64,000 nt of DNA from Adiantum capillus-veneris (GCA_014529385.2 CM043955.1:137537608-137601607); one strand, 5' to 3'. Counted from the first letter of the stretch, positions 31,331-43,476 are shown. A program made the numbers and translations. Notes: a model not told the origin generated them from the sequence alone.

Positions 31331-32633
31331 ATGGCTGACAATAGTAAAGAGAGTGAAATTAATGTTGATAATTCTGATTTTGCTAATGAGCAAGCTACTA
31401 ATGATGCCCCGATGCTTGTTAACTATCTTGTTTCTAGGCTTCAACAAGCCATGGGCAATCCATCCCTCCAAAGTGAAGTGCAACGACAGCTTTGTGCTCA
31501 TGGGATTCTCCAAGCTCCCCACCATGACGAGAGAACACCTAGGAAGCCTCCTTGCGAGACTTCCAAAAGAGGTCTCTCTCCGATTCGGGAAGAAGAAGAG
31601 TATCCCTATGAAGGGCTCAGACATTTGCTCCTTGATGACGCATCTCCTTCTCAAAGGAGAATTCAAGAGCCTCCACCGAAGGAACAAGAAAGAAGTGAGT
31701 CTCCCGCCACCTCGGCAGAGGCGAAGATCAAGGCAAGAAAAAGGCAAGAAATAGGTCACCCTCTTCTCCATCTTCCTCAAATTCTTCATCTTCTGAAGAA
31801 AGTGATGGTGCAACTTTGAACCATAAAAAAGAAGAGGCCATAGGAAATCCTATGCCGCGTGGAAGAGGTCATCCAAGCTCAAGAAGTTCAAAGAGAGAGG
31901 GAAGAGCATCTCTTTCCTTACCTATGATGGCACTTTTGGTGCTATGGACAAATTCTTGGCCTTTATCCAACAATTTGATGTGGCGTTCGGAGATGAGGGC
32001 TTCACGGAGTCCTCTAAGCTACGCCATGAAGCTATGCACTTTCAAAAGTCCGCCAGACAACGGTGGTCTAGCCTATGGGCCAACGGTGAAGCTCCACGAA
32101 CATGGAAAGCTTTAAGAGCTTCCATTATGAAGCAGTTTTTGGCCACCGATGCCAAAGACAAAGTACTCACCGAATGGCGAAGCTTAAAGCACTCTCCCTA
32201 TGAATCCATCCACAAATATATAGACAAGTTTTGGGACCTACAACTCAAAGCCACTGTCTTGAAAAAGTTGGATTTTAGAGAGCAAAAGCAGCAATTTTGT
32301 GCGGGCTTAATCGAAGAAATGGCGGAGTATGTCAACTCCCAAAGGCCACCCACCATATCGGTGGTAATACATCATACTATGGTGGCCTCTCAAATCAATT
32401 TCCAAACAGGGGCTAAGAGGAATTCTAAGCCCCCTGAAAACAAGGGTTTCAATGAGCCTAAGGGGAAGGACAATGTCCAAAAGTCTCCTAAGGGCAACTT
32501 CAACAAAGCTAAAGAGAAGGGAGTTTATAATGGCAAAAATAAACTATCTCCTGAAGAGCTTGAGCGTTATCGCAAGGATAACCGATGTTTCAAGTGCGGC
32601 GAACAAGGGCATGCGTACCGCGCTTGTCCCTAA
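31331..32633 (+). pseudogene. F1-a gag
   Basis: It starts MADNSKESEINVDNSDF at 31,331. The Arg/Ser-rich segment seen in F1-c (MAPRRRRAKRSPSP and on) is deleted near 31,720, shifting the frame. The capsid resumes at about 31,944 (KFLAFIQQFDVAFGDEGFTESSKLRH) and ends with the knuckle CFKCGEQGHAYRAC. A TAA at 32,631 replaces the Gln/Lys that continues the frame in F1-c. Confidence 0.88.
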
Positions 32634-35203
32634 AAGAACAACCGCCATGATCCTCCTAGAGCTACCTTGGTCAAAATCCAAGAGGGGGAAACTCACCACA
32701 AAGGATCTCCTCTATGCCATGCTTGGGGAAAGGTAAGAGAACATGATGCTTTTATTCTCTTTGACCCCGGTTCTACTCACAATTTTATATCTATAGAGTT
32801 GGCCACCAAGCTAGGCATACAAACCTACGAGATGGGAGGTGTCCTACCCGCAGACGGTGCTTTCAAGGGGCAAGAAACTCCAATCACTCCCTTAATCGGA
32901 AAATTGAGGCTCCATGTCCAAAGCTATGTGGACAAAGAGGACTTCTTTATCTCTCCTCTCAAGCATGAGGATGTAATCCTAGGGGCACCATGTTTTGATC
33001 GCATGGCTGCCAATGTTAAATTCCCTGAAAGGAGAATCTCCTTTAAGTTCAAGGAAAAAGATATGTATATAGATGCTAAGGAAATGGGTAACACTATACC
33101 CATTGTACATACACAAGATTTCAACAAGTCAATAAAGAGCTCTATTTTCGTGTACATGATTTTTGTTAAATATTCTCAAAATGAACCTAATGTTTTAGCA
33201 AAAGAAAATATACACAATCAAAAGGAATTAGAGCTATCCAATTTTCTCAAGGGGTTTCAAGATGTCTTTAAGGACGACATCCCTTGTGAGCTACCTCCTA
33301 AACGAGGCAATGATGAACATGCAATTGAGCTTCTTCCAGGAAGTTCACCGCCTAACAAACATCCTTATAGAGTTTCTCAAGCTCAACAAGAGGAGATTAT
33401 GCGACAAGTGCATGAGTTAGTTGAGAAGGGCATGGTTAGGCCCAGCTCATCTCCATTTTGTTCTCCTGTGCTACTGGTGCAAAAGAAAGACGGCACATAT
33501 CGTATGTGTGTCGACTATAGAGCACTAAATAGGATCACTATCAAGAATAGGTTTCCCGTTCCATGGGTAGAAGACCTATTTGATAAGCTACAAGGGTCCA
33601 CCTACTTCAGTAGGATTGACCTAAAACGTGGCTATCATCAAATAAGGATAGTTGATCAAGACATTGTAAAGACTGCATTTCGCACTACGTTTGGTCTTTA
33701 TGAATACATTGTCATGCCTTTTGGCTTGACCAATGCACCAGCCACACTCAACCACTTGATGGAGAAGCTATTCAAGCCTCACCGAACGTTTACTGGAGTG
33801 TTCTTTGATGATATCATCATCTACTCTAATTCATTAGACGAACACACGTGACACCTCCAGGTAATATTTCAAGTTCTAAGAGAGAATAAACTTTATGTTA
33901 TCGAAAGAAAAGTGAATTTTTCTTAACAAGAGATTCGGTATTTAGGTCACATTATCTCTCAAGATGGCATCCAAATGGATCCATCAAAGTTAGAGGTAAT
34001 AAAAGGATGGCCTAAACCAAGGAATCTTCATGAGCTAAGAAGCTTTATAGGTATGTGTGCATATTATAGACGCTTCATAGAAAAGTTCTCACTAATAGCA
34101 GGGCCATTACATGACCTAACAAAGAAAAATGTTAGGTACACATGGTCTGCCAAGGAGAACAATGCTTTCGAAAAGCTTATCTCTCAACATGTGCTTACAC
34201 TACCAGATCTCTCAAAGCCATTTGAGGTCCAATGTGATGCTTGTCGTGTTGCCTTGGAGTTGTTTTGCTTCAAGAAGGGGACGCCATAGGCTATGAAAGT
34301 CGAAGGCTCGACCCTGTTGAGAAATCTCTAGGCATATATGAAAAGGAACTCCTTGCAGTTCTACATGCCTTAGACTCATGGAAGCACTATTTACTCGGGA
34401 CTCCTTTCATTCTGCGAACGGATCACCAAAGTCTTAAGTACTTCATGACGCAGACCAATCTCTTCGACAAACAAATGAGGTGGGCAAATTTTCTTTCGCA
34501 ATTTCATTTTCATGTTGCTCACATTGCTAGCAAGCATAATCAAGTAGCCGATGCACTCTCAAGACGGCCGAGAGTGAATGCGGTTTCCATAGCAACTCAC
34601 AAAGATCTATCTTCTATGATAGATGAGTATGCTATTGATCCCGATTTTAGAGATGTGATTTCATCCCTTGCACTAGGGAAGAAAGAGGAACCATTTACTT
34701 TACAAGATGGTTACCTTCTCTATGACAATAGACTATGTGTTACTAGCTCACTATGTAAGAAAGTAATGTATGAATCTCATGCTCCTCCTTATGCAGGGCA
34801 TAGAGGGATTCAATACCTAAAGGGGATTGAAACATATTTGTATTGGCCTACCATGAAACCAAACATACAAGAGTATGTTTCTAAATGTGTGGTATGCCAA
34901 AAGACGAAGTTTGATAGAGGGAAGCAACTTGGATTGCTTCAATCTTTGACAATCCCTAATTCACCATTGGAGAGCATATCCATGGATTTTATCTTTGGAT
35001 TGCCTAAGTCTATCCATGGGAATACGGGAATATGGACGATAGTAGACAGGTTTAGTAAACAAGCTCATTTTATACCTGTCAAAAAGACTATCAAAGCCCA
35101 TCAAATGGCAACCCTCTTCATTTCACAAATCTTCAAGTACCATGGCTTGCCAATGTCCATAGTGTTTGATAGAGATCAAATTAAACGGATGGCATACAAT
35201 TAA
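32634..35203 (+). pseudogene. F1-a protease, RT, RNase H and half of integrase
   Basis: The protease motif is ILFDPGSTHNFIS and the RT motifs are [42 protein letters not shown] and FFDDIIIYS. A TGA at 33,849 and a frameshift near 33,900 interrupt it. Another shift near 34,240 separates two RNase H pieces (VQCDAC; LRTDHQSLKYFMTQT). Integrase has the H2C2 region (PPYAGHRGIQ..CVVCQKTKFDR) and MDFIFGLPKS. It then reads IVFDRDQ and jumps to the last codons before the 3' end (compare NLINAYNASLE with the end of F1-d). About 0.9 kb with the rest of the DDE core and the chromodomain is deleted. Confidence 0.9.
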
Positions 35204-35601
35204 AGGATAACCTAAACCTTATCAATGCTTACAATGCTTCCCTAGAGTAAGCAAATGTACAATGTTTAAAATGAACAAAAAATTTGTCTTATGAGACTCT
35301 CTTTTTCTTATTGTGCACAAAAATGAAGTAGTATGCATGCTTATATCAAGTTTGCGGAGACGACGTCTCCCGAACACCAAGTAGAGCTTGTCACTCTACT
35401 ATGGAAGATGATAGGACTAATGTGCAGACATGCTTGCGGCAAGCTCAGGCTCTCAAGCGCCAAATGGACTAGTCATCCATTGTGGAATGATGTCATAGGG
35501 TAACGTAGGGATCCTCTACCCGCTAAGAAAAGGACTAATGAATATGCTTTATCTTCTCTACCCCATAGTCGATGACAACTATGGTTTCAAGAGAGAGGTA
35601 A

Positions 35602-37187
35602 TGTCATAATAATTAATATCTAATTCTCCTAAATGATTTTCTCATGTTAAACTGATCATTTAATATGGGGAAGTGCCATTGGAAAAAGCTAGAATATTGG
35701 TTAAGCTAGCAGATCGGCCAAACTAGGGATCCAAAGGAGGGAAAATAGGGATCCAAAGGGAGGGCCATCTCTAAAAGATCCATGTGCAACAATGGGCTTA
35801 AAAGACCCTAAGGTTCAGCCCATTAAGACTTCCAAAATGCTAAGGTTCCAAAATTCAAAGGTTGTGTCCAAAGGTCAACTTTAGGGAAAATTGGATGCTT
35901 TGTGTGTGTCCCAAAAGTCTTTGTCAAGCACCACATAGGAGGGGGCGAGCCCAAGAAGTAGGGGATGAGAGAGAAACTCATACACACACACACAAGCTCC
36001 CTTTGTACACAAGGGGAAAGAGGGACACCTGTCAGCTCCCTAGCCCAGATGCCCACAAGGTGTACTCAAATCCTATTGGATGGCCTTGGAGGTGGACCAA
36101 TGAGAATTAGGCTAGAGTAAATCTAGTTTAATTAATTTAAAAACACTTATTAAAAGAACCAATAAGAATTAAGCTCTCTAGAAGACTATTGGACAGTCTC
36201 CCAAGGGGACCAATGAGCATTCAACAGCCCAATGGCTTGCCTGATTCCTATTGGCCAGGAGGCAAAGGGGTCCAATGAGAGTTTAGTTGAATTATTAAAT
36301 TACCTAAAGCTCTCACAAAAGGGGAAAGGGGGACACATGTAAGAAGGCTATCACTTATGCTGCTTAATTGTCATTGGCTAAGCCTGGGAGGTTCAATAGG
36401 ATGCTAGCATGAGTAATTATCAAGGGGGGTCGACCAAGAGAGAGAGGGGGCTGGATTTTGCAAGGCATTATTGAAACACACACTCACACAATCCATGTGT
36501 GAAGAAAAGAAGACTCTCTCTCCTTCTCAAGCTTTAATGGAAAGCTTATCACCTACTCCAAGCTTGTGAGAAGGGAGGCCTACACCAACAACTCTTGGCT
36601 TTGTGATGCAAATCCAACCAAGAGCCAAGCTTCAATGCATGCTCATCTCCTCTACCATGATAATTTCTAAGCTAAGCTATGCTAATATGAGTGATTATGT
36701 GAGGAGATGTACATCTTTCTCGTAAGAATACTCCTTCTTCCTCTCAACTACTCTCATACCCCGCTTGCTCTCGCCATCTTCAAAGGTGTGTGAGGTCTTG
36801 GGTCTGAGACCGTGAGGGAATTGATGTTGTGTTTGATAAGTGTTTTGTGTAGTGCATGAAGTTTCCATCTTCATTGCACTAGCTTGTATTGAAGGAACAC
36901 AAGAAATTGTATTGTAAAATGTCCCTCTTGATGGGAGAAACCCTAATACAAAGCCTTTTGGAGGGGGACTGGCTCCATGCAAATCCGGTCCTCAAATGTT
37001 GTCAATTGCTTACTTTCTCTCTCTTTTGAAGTATTGTTCATGCTATCTAACTAGGTGTTATGCTTTTTGTTGCTCTCTCCACCCAAGCATTCTTGTTATT
37101 CTCATTAGGAAGTTATTCTAATGAAATTCTCACTATGTTCATGTTACTTTCCCCTACACACAAGTTACTAGACCATCAAATGTTACA
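35602..37187 (+). repeat. F1-a 3' LTR (1,586 bp)
   Basis: It follows the PPT AAGAGAGAGGTAA and ends AATGTTACA before CTATG. It serves as the empty-site reference for the solo LTR in the 5' copy. Confidence 0.93.
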
Positions 37188-37192
37188 CTATG

Positions 37193-37512
37193 AGACAGGA
37201 CGGTCGTGCATTGGCGAGGAGTGTCATCGACTTTGCACCTTATGCCCTCATCAAGTGTGAGAGAGTGAGTACCACACACTACTTGAGTGCTCAACTTTTG
37301 ACCACATTAGGTCTTATTTTTCCCGTATATTCAGCTATGAGCTCTCCCTACATACCTTCGTCTCCCAACCACGATGTGGACTCTCTATTGCGAGGCTCAT
37401 TTCAACCATTTTTGAGCATCGAGAGTCACTTATGACCTCCACTCACACCAGGTGACATGTTCATTTGGTCCCATAGGTCATATTTGACCTCCGAGGACGA
37501 TAATAGAACTAT

Positions 37513-37515
<3 letters not shown>
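37193..37515 (+). pseudogene. LINE copy 1 C-terminal zinc-finger-like end and 3' UTR
   Basis: After the Ty3 element the frame reads ETGRSCIGEECHRLCTLCPHQV, stop, ESEYHTLLECSTFDHIRSYF. This is the C-x2-C..H-x4-C tail typical of plant LINE ORF2 proteins, continuing from ..RTIASIRLSSHSLR left of the insertion. One TGA interrupts it. The 3' UTR (GGTCCCATAGGTCATATTTG...GACGATAATA) leads into (CT)n. Confidence 0.82.

Positions 37516-37572
<57 letters not shown>
37516..37572. repeat. (CT)n microsatellite at LINE-LINE junction
   Basis: About 28 CT units lie between the 3' end of LINE copy 1 and the 5' region of LINE copy 2. Confidence 0.97.
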
Positions 37573-37573
<1 letters not shown>

Positions 37574-37799
37574 GTGCAACCTTTTTTTGACCTAATAGAT
37601 AGTAGTTCACTCTTTTGATCATAACTTCTTCATCCGAACTCCGATTTGGGTGATCTATAGCTTCAATCAAAGAGCACGATGCCTTCTACGCATTGATGTA
37701 AAGATAGAAATTTTGAGGTTATGGAAGGCATATTTGTAGCAGCATTTCTAAAGTGAATAGGTTTAAGAAAGTTGACTTTCATTTCTTATTTTACATACA

Positions 37800-38708
37800 A
37801 TGTCTTCCGGCACTCGCAAGGGTTCCTCTTCTCCAACAAGGTCCACAACCATTGTGGAAAATGATCCCAAATCTCCTAAGTGTGAAGATAGCAACACAAC
37901 CACTCAATCAACGACATTGAAAACCATGATCATGGCATACTTCGTATCATTGCAAGAGATCGTAAACAAACAAGGCGAAGACTTCCGTGCACTTGCAATG
38001 GAGAATGGCACGCTAAGAGTACTTGTGGTTAAGAATGAGAATCTCAAAAGGACACTTGAGATGCAAACAACACTTTTGATGCAACTTGAAGAGGAAGTCA
38101 AGGAATGTAAATGCTCTCTTGTGGGCTTGAATGCTTTGAAGGAGCACATGAGCAAAGTAGAGTATGATCATGTATTGAAAGTGGAAAAATTTAACACCAT
38201 GAGTCGGATTGTATGCGGCATGAAAAATGTATGCACAAACAAGTCTTGGGTTGATGTATCCGATAACAATGTGGTTCCTAATTCCTCACTCATGCAAGCG
38301 ATGGCTCAAACAAAGAATGTTGAGAATGTGGATGTGGATGAGTTGAAGGAACGGGAGCGAGGTTCCAAGAACATTGATATTCATGGAATTCCCAAAGAGA
38401 AGTTAGAGACCCACTTTGGCATGTCCGGAGTTATGGTCTATGGAGCACATATAGTGGGTAAGCAAGGAGCTCCTCGCTCGGGAGAACGACCAATTGTATG
38501 CACCATGTTGGATGAGACCAAATGAAAGATTATCCTTGATAATAGTTGAATCTATTTGAGGGATACAAAATGTTTTGTATGTGAAGATCGCACTATTAAG
38601 CAACAAAATATGTGTCGCAAGGCATACAAAAATAATAATAAGAAAAACAAGGAGATCTCTCACGAAGCAAATGAGCCCAAGGAGGAGGCAAGTCTCTCGA
38701 GCAAATAG
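37800..38708 (+). pseudogene. LINE ORF1 protein (coiled coil, RRM-like)
   Basis: The frame from MSSGTRKGSSSPTRST has a long heptad-rich helix (about residues 45-120: LVVKNENLKRTLEMQTTLLMQLEEEVKEC). An RNA-binding-like segment follows (NIDIHGIPKEKLETHFGM..VVGKQGAPRSGERPIVCTMLDE). TGA stops at 38,523 and 38,547 break the continuation KIILDNS..IYLRDTKCFVCEDRTIKQQNMCRKAYK. Known LINE ORF1 proteins bind element RNA as trimers; the same role is inferred here. Confidence 0.72.
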
Positions 38709-38726
38709 GGATGCACGACCTATGAG

Positions 38727-39159
38727 GCCGAGTTACAATTGAAAATATGCTTTTGGAATTGCAATGGATACCCATGGAATGCGGGGGTTGGCATTGATGA
38801 ACTAACAAGCAAAGCCGATGTTGTACTTCTTGTTGAAACTTGGGAGCATGATACACAAAGGATTAACGGCTTGGAGGATTATATTATGATATGGTCAAAG
38901 AATCTCAAGCAACGAAGAGGACAAGGAGGAGTAGCATGTATGGCTAAGAAAGGATTGGAAGATTTTGTATCAATTGTGAAAGATGACAAGCACAAACATT
39001 ATGTCACTGAGACTGAAAATTATGATACCAAAAAAAGCACCCATTTTTGTAGTCGGTTGCTACATTCCTCATCATGATTCCCCCATTTATGCTTGCACAG
39101 ATAGAGATCAACCATTTTTTGATTTAGAAGAGGACATTTCTTATTTCAAAGGCAAAGGT
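38727..39159 (+). pseudogene. LINE ORF2 endonuclease, N-terminal part
   Basis: ICFWNCNGYPWNAGVG matches the APE-type start (usually W-N-x-x-G). DVVLLVETWE supplies the catalytic ET motif, and QGGVACMAKKGLE follows. A frameshift in an A-run near 39,035 moves the frame to VVGCYIPHHDSPIYACTDRDQPFFDLEEDISYFKGKG, where F1-b cuts it off just before the expected GDFN motif. Confidence 0.8.
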
Positions 39160-40056
39160 TGTAATGGAAATGGCCTATGAATTTTGAGAGTAGCGAAATT
39201 AGTAAATTAGATGAAGCACTTTTGTGAGATTACTTTGTGAGCATAGCGGGTGAACTTAATTGATGGTAGCAACATAAACATGGTACTTAGTTAACTTAGC
39301 ATGAACAATACTTTTGCAAGAGAGAGAGAGAGAGTTTAGAGAACATGAAAATAATTGAGGACTGGATTCATATGGAGCCGGTCCCCCCTCCAATAGGCAT
39401 TTGTATTATAGTTTCTCCCATCAAGAGACACTTGGTACAATACAATCTTTGTGTTCCTTGTGACCTAGGCGATGCAATGAAGATGGAAAGCTTCATGCAT
39501 CACAAGCATAACATAAACTTTGTAGAAAGCATTAACTATCCCAAGACTCAGTCCCAAGGCCTCAAACACCTTCAAAGGTGGAGAGAGCTAGCGGGAAATG
39601 AGGATAGGGAAGAGGAAGAAGAAACATCTCATAGGAGAAAGAAATAGCTCCTCACTTATCATCACCCTTCTTGCTAGCATACATAATAGCATAGTAATGA
39701 AGATGGCTCTTAAGCATAGTAATGAAGATGGAGAAGATGACAAGCTTAAGCATTGAAGCATGGCTCTTGGTTGGATTTGCATTCCATAGCCAAGAGTTGG
39801 TGTAGTCTCTCACTTCTCACAAGCTTGGAGAAGGAGGTGGAGTTCCTCAACTTTCACCAAGTGAGAATGGCTCCTTCAAATGAGTGTGTGTGTGTGTGTG
39901 GTGTATATCCCCCTAGCACCCCCCTTGCTTGCTTGGGGTGAGTTGTGACTTTTCCACATGCTGCAAGCTCATTGGACCCCTCTCCCCCTAGCCAATCACA
40001 TGCAACATGCATTCAAGTACATGGGTAGTCTTTTGACAAGTGTCCTCCTTACCGCT

Positions 40057-40057
<1 letters not shown>

Positions 40058-40099
<42 letters not shown>
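40058..40099. repeat. (GA)n microsatellite
   Basis: About 21 GA units inside the F1-b LTR. Confidence 0.97.
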
Positions 40100-40103
<4 letters not shown>

Positions 40104-40470
40104 AAAATATTTAGATATTTGTTGGATGGAATTAGAAGCTCATTGGACCCCTCTTTAGCCCAACCAATAGCATTCAAGCACAACATGTGGTTAAGCTTAA
40201 TGAGAGTCCGACATGTGTTCCATGTGCCCTTTGAGAAAAGGGGTGCCCTTTGGATGAGTGGAAGGTTAGGTCAAAGATTACCCTAACTTTGGGACTTTCA
40301 TGCATAGGAAGCTTCTCAAGCACTTTCCTTATTAAGTTTGTAGGGTCTCTTTTTGACTCAAGCACCTTACCCCCCATGCATGGGAAGCTTCTCAAGCACC
40401 TTCCTCATTAAATATGACAAGTACCTTAAGTACCTTAGCCATCAAGCATGGCAAGCACCTTAGGTGGAGT

Positions 40471-40640
40471 TCCCACCTCAAGCTCAACCCTAGCTTGCCT
40501 AAGGTCAAAGGCAAGTTTAGGTCGGGTTTCCACCTCAAGATCAGCCCTAGCTTGCCTAAGGTCAAAGGCAAGTTTAGGTCGGGTTTCCACCTCAAGCTCA
40601 ACCCTAGCTTGCCTAAGGTCAAAGGACTTTCAACACTAAC
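40471..40640. repeat. 57-bp minisatellite (about 3 copies) in F1-b LTR
   Basis: TAGCTTGCCTAAGGTCAAAGG recurs at 40,491, 40,548 and 40,605, exactly 57 bp apart. Because 57 is a multiple of three, the array stays open in some frames by chance. Confidence 0.93.
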
Positions 40641-41165
40641 CATTGGAGGTCTTTAATGAAGCTAACCCTAAGGTCTTCTAAGCTCCATTAGTTAACCTTG
40701 CTCTTTGACAGACCATCTCTCATTTGGGCCCCTTTACCATTGGCCCCGTGTTGAGATAGATCCGTAAGAACATGTCTATATTCTAACCCTTGTTCCCGGT
40801 TAGATATTAGATTTAATGACATTACCTCTCTCTTGAAATCATAGTCGTCCTCGACTATGAGGTAAAAGAGATAAATCCATAGTCACTAGTCAATTTGTCT
40901 TAGCGAGTAGAGGATCCCTTTTTACCTATGACATCATTCCAAGATGGATGACTAATCCATTTGGTGCTTGGGAGACATAGTTGACGCAAGCATGTCTGCT
41001 CTTTAGTCCATTTCATCCTCCCAAGTAGAGTGACAAATTTCTACATGGTGTTTGAGAGATGTCTTCATCCCAAACGTGATTCTTAGTATGCATACTATTT
41101 AAATTTGTGCACAGTAAAGAGAGAATTAGTCTTATAAGATAAAAACATTGATCATTTAAAAGAAA

Positions 41166-43476
41166 CATGTACATTTTATTACTCTAATGTAGCATTGTAA
41201 GCGTTGACAAGGTTCATACTATCCTTAAGCTGGATTCCTTGTATCCATCTAGCATCTTCAAAAGGATAATTTTTGAACTTAATAAGATACCATCGGATAA
41301 TCTTTACCATGTTGTAGTACCTTGTCTTCATGCCGAAGGATAGCTTCGGGTTGTAGTACCTCTTCTTGATCTTTGATTTCAGGAGGGTCTTCAATAGTTG
41401 GTTCATTTGGAGGCTCTCCTTTGTAGGGCTTGAGTAGGCTCACATGAAAAGCATTGTGTATGCCAATGGTTAGGCAACTTGAGTTGATAAGCCACCTCAT
41501 TGATTGGCTTCAAAATTTGAAAAGGACCATAGTATCTTTTTGCTAGTTTAGCATAATACTTTCAATGGCCCGTAGGATTTTTGCCCGTTGTTTGCCTCAA
41601 TCGAGCCTTAGGAAACTTAAGTAAGACCCAATCATTTTCTTTAAACGTTAAGGCCCTTCTGTGCTTGTCAACAGCAGCTTTTTGCCTTAGTTGGGAGATG
41701 GATATAGCCTCTTTAATCTTTTTGAAAAGATGCTTGCAGGTCACGACTATACTCATCATCAGCAGCAAAGATCTTCCCATGTACTTTAAGTAGCAAGGAA
41801 CTTTTAGGTCTTCCCTCTATGATTTCAAAAGGTGCTTTTCCCATAGAAGTATGGCTAGTATTATTACACGCATACTCCACAAGAGGTAAGTACTTTTTTC
41901 GTTGTGAGCATTGATCTACTTCTGTAACATAGGTCTTTAGTAGATCAAGAATCGTAAGATTAGCTATCTCACTTTGGCCATCCGTTTGTGGGTGATAGGC
42001 CAAAGAGAAATTAAATCTTGTAGCTAGAGTTTTGAAGAGACCTTTCCAAAAATTACTGGTCATTCTAGGATCTCTATCTGACACGATGGATGTTGGTAAT
42101 CCATGGTGTTTGAAAATCTGGGATATGAAGAGAGTTGCCATTTGGTGTGTCTTAATAGTCTTCTTGACAGGGATAAAGTGTGCTTGCTTGCTAAACCTGT
42201 CGACTCTTGTCCATATTCCCGTATTCCCATGGATAGACTTGGAGAATCCAAAGATAAAATCCATGGATATACTCTCCCATTGTGAATTAGGAATTGGCAA
42301 CAGCTGGAGTTATCCAAGTTGCTTCCCTCTATTGTACTTAGTCTGTTGGCATACCACACATTTTGAAACATACTCTTGTATGTCCACTTTCATGGTACGC
42401 CAATAAAAGTGCGTCTCTACTCCTCGAAGAGGAGGTTGAATGCCTCTATGCCCCACATAGGGAGGAGCATGGGATTCATACATGACTTTCTCATGAAGGG
42501 AGTGGGTAACACATAGCCTATTGCCATGGAGAAGATAACCATATCTGCAAGGTGAATGGTTCCTCTTTCTTCCCCAAAGCAAGGGCTGACATTATGTCTT
42601 TAAAGTCAAGGTCAGTAGCATACTCATCTATCATAGAAGATAGATCATTGTGAGTTGCTATTGACACATCATTAACTTTTGGTTGTCGTGAAAGTGTATT
42701 AGCCACTTGATTGTGCTTACCAGCAACGTGAGCAATGTGGAAATTAAATTGTGAAAGAAAATTTTCCCACCTCATTTGTTTGTCGAAAAGCTTTGTTTGC
42801 GTCATGAAATACTTGAGACTTTGATGGTCTGTTCGTAAAACGAATGGAGTCCCCAATAGATAGTGCTTCCATGTGTCTAGGGCATGTAGAACAACTAACA
42901 TCTCTTTCTCATAAATGCCTAAGACCGGTTCATCTGTGTTGAGCCTTCGGCTCTCATATGCTATGGCATGCCCTTCTTGAAGCAAGACTGCTCCAAGGTA
43001 ATCACCACAAGCATCACATTGGACCTCAAATGGTTTTGAGAGGTCCGGAAGCATAAGTACTGGTTGGGAGGTAAGCTTCTCTTTGAGCTTGTCAAAAGAA
43101 CTTTGCTCCTTAGCAGTCCATGAATATCTAACATTTCTCTTTGTTAAGTCATGTAATGGTCCTGCTATTTGAGAGAATTTTTCTATGAAGCGTCTATAGT
43201 ATGCACACATACCAATAAAGCTTCTTAGCTCATGTAGATTTCTTGGATTAGGCCATGCTTTTATTACCTCCAACTTTGATGGATCCATACGGATACATCT
43301 TGAGAGATAATATGACCTAAGTATTGAATCTTTGGAAGGAAAAATTCGCTTTTCTTTTGATTAAGAAAAAGCTTATTCTCCCTTAATGTTTGAAAAATCA
43401 CTTGGAGATGTTGCTTGTGTTCCTCCAAGGAATTGGAGTAGATGATGACATCATCAAAGAACACGCCAGTGAATTT
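41166..43476 (-). pseudogene. F1-b RT C-terminal half, RNase H, integrase, chromodomain
   Basis: Reading right to left: TGVFFDDVIIYSNSLEEHKQHL (RT active site), LGHIISQD, MDPSKLEVIKAWPNPRNLHELRSFIGMC, then RNase H (VQCDACGDYLGAVLLQ; LRTDHQSLKYFMTQT). The H2C2 motif is PPYVGHRGIQ..CVVCQQTKYNR. The integrase core has MDFIFGFSKS, SDRDPRMTSNFWKG and HPQTDGQSEIAN, with all three acidic residues present. A chromodomain-like end follows (KDYPMVSY / YLIKFKNYPFEDARWIQGIQL). Frameshifts occur near 43,290, 42,550, 42,305, 41,770 and 41,340, so no intact protein is possible. Confidence 0.9.

Larger units (their letters stand above)
29042..37187 (+). mobile_element. Ty3 chromovirus F1-a, integrase-deleted, TSD CTGTG/CTATG
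   Basis: LTRs of 1,871 and 1,586 bp start TGTCATAATAAT and end GTTACA. The size difference is a solo LTR inserted in the 5' copy. A TTGGTATCAGAGC primer site follows the 5' LTR, and AAGAGAGAGGTAA precedes the 3' LTR. Flanking pentamers CTGTG (29,037-29,041) and CTATG (37,188-37,192) differ by one transition. Coding capacity is gag, protease, RT, RNase H and the first half of integrase; the rest of integrase and the chromodomain are deleted. It interrupts the ORF2 of LINE copy 1. Confidence 0.92.
26450..37515 (+). mobile_element. LINE copy 1, 5'-truncated, interrupted by Ty3 element F1-a
   Basis: The LINE sequence runs 26,450-29,041 and resumes at 37,193 after the Ty3 insertion. It starts abruptly in the middle of the endonuclease domain (apparently at the AR of GDFNAR), immediately after a (CT)n tract. 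It ends with a 3' UTR and another (CT)n tract instead of poly(A). Coding parts are detailed separately. A stop, a frameshift and the Ty3 insertion make it inactive. Confidence 0.88.
37573..39159 (+). mobile_element. LINE copy 2, 5' part (5' UTR, ORF1, endonuclease start)
   Basis: A 5' UTR of about 230 bp starts right after the (CT)n tract, followed by ORF1 and the first ~135 codons of the endonuclease. The element is cut at 39,159 by the LTR of F1-b, and its remainder was not found on the other side of F1-b. It and LINE copy 1 together cover almost exactly one LINE with little overlap. Confidence 0.8.
39160..40821 (-). repeat. F1-b 3' LTR, diverged, with minisatellite and (GA)n
   Basis: It matches the F1-c LTR in blocks (for example GAGCCGGTCCCCCCTCC and CATCAAGAGA near 39,376-39,430). 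It contains a (GA)21 run at 40,058-40,099 and about three copies of a 57-bp unit at 40,471-40,640. The outer end AATGACA abuts the PPT (minus strand) at 40,822. Confidence 0.75.

Noticed and set aside
40414-40656. Repeat protein with 19-residue units
   Set aside because: It comes from the 57-bp minisatellite in a noncoding LTR. Open frames follow from the period being a multiple of three.
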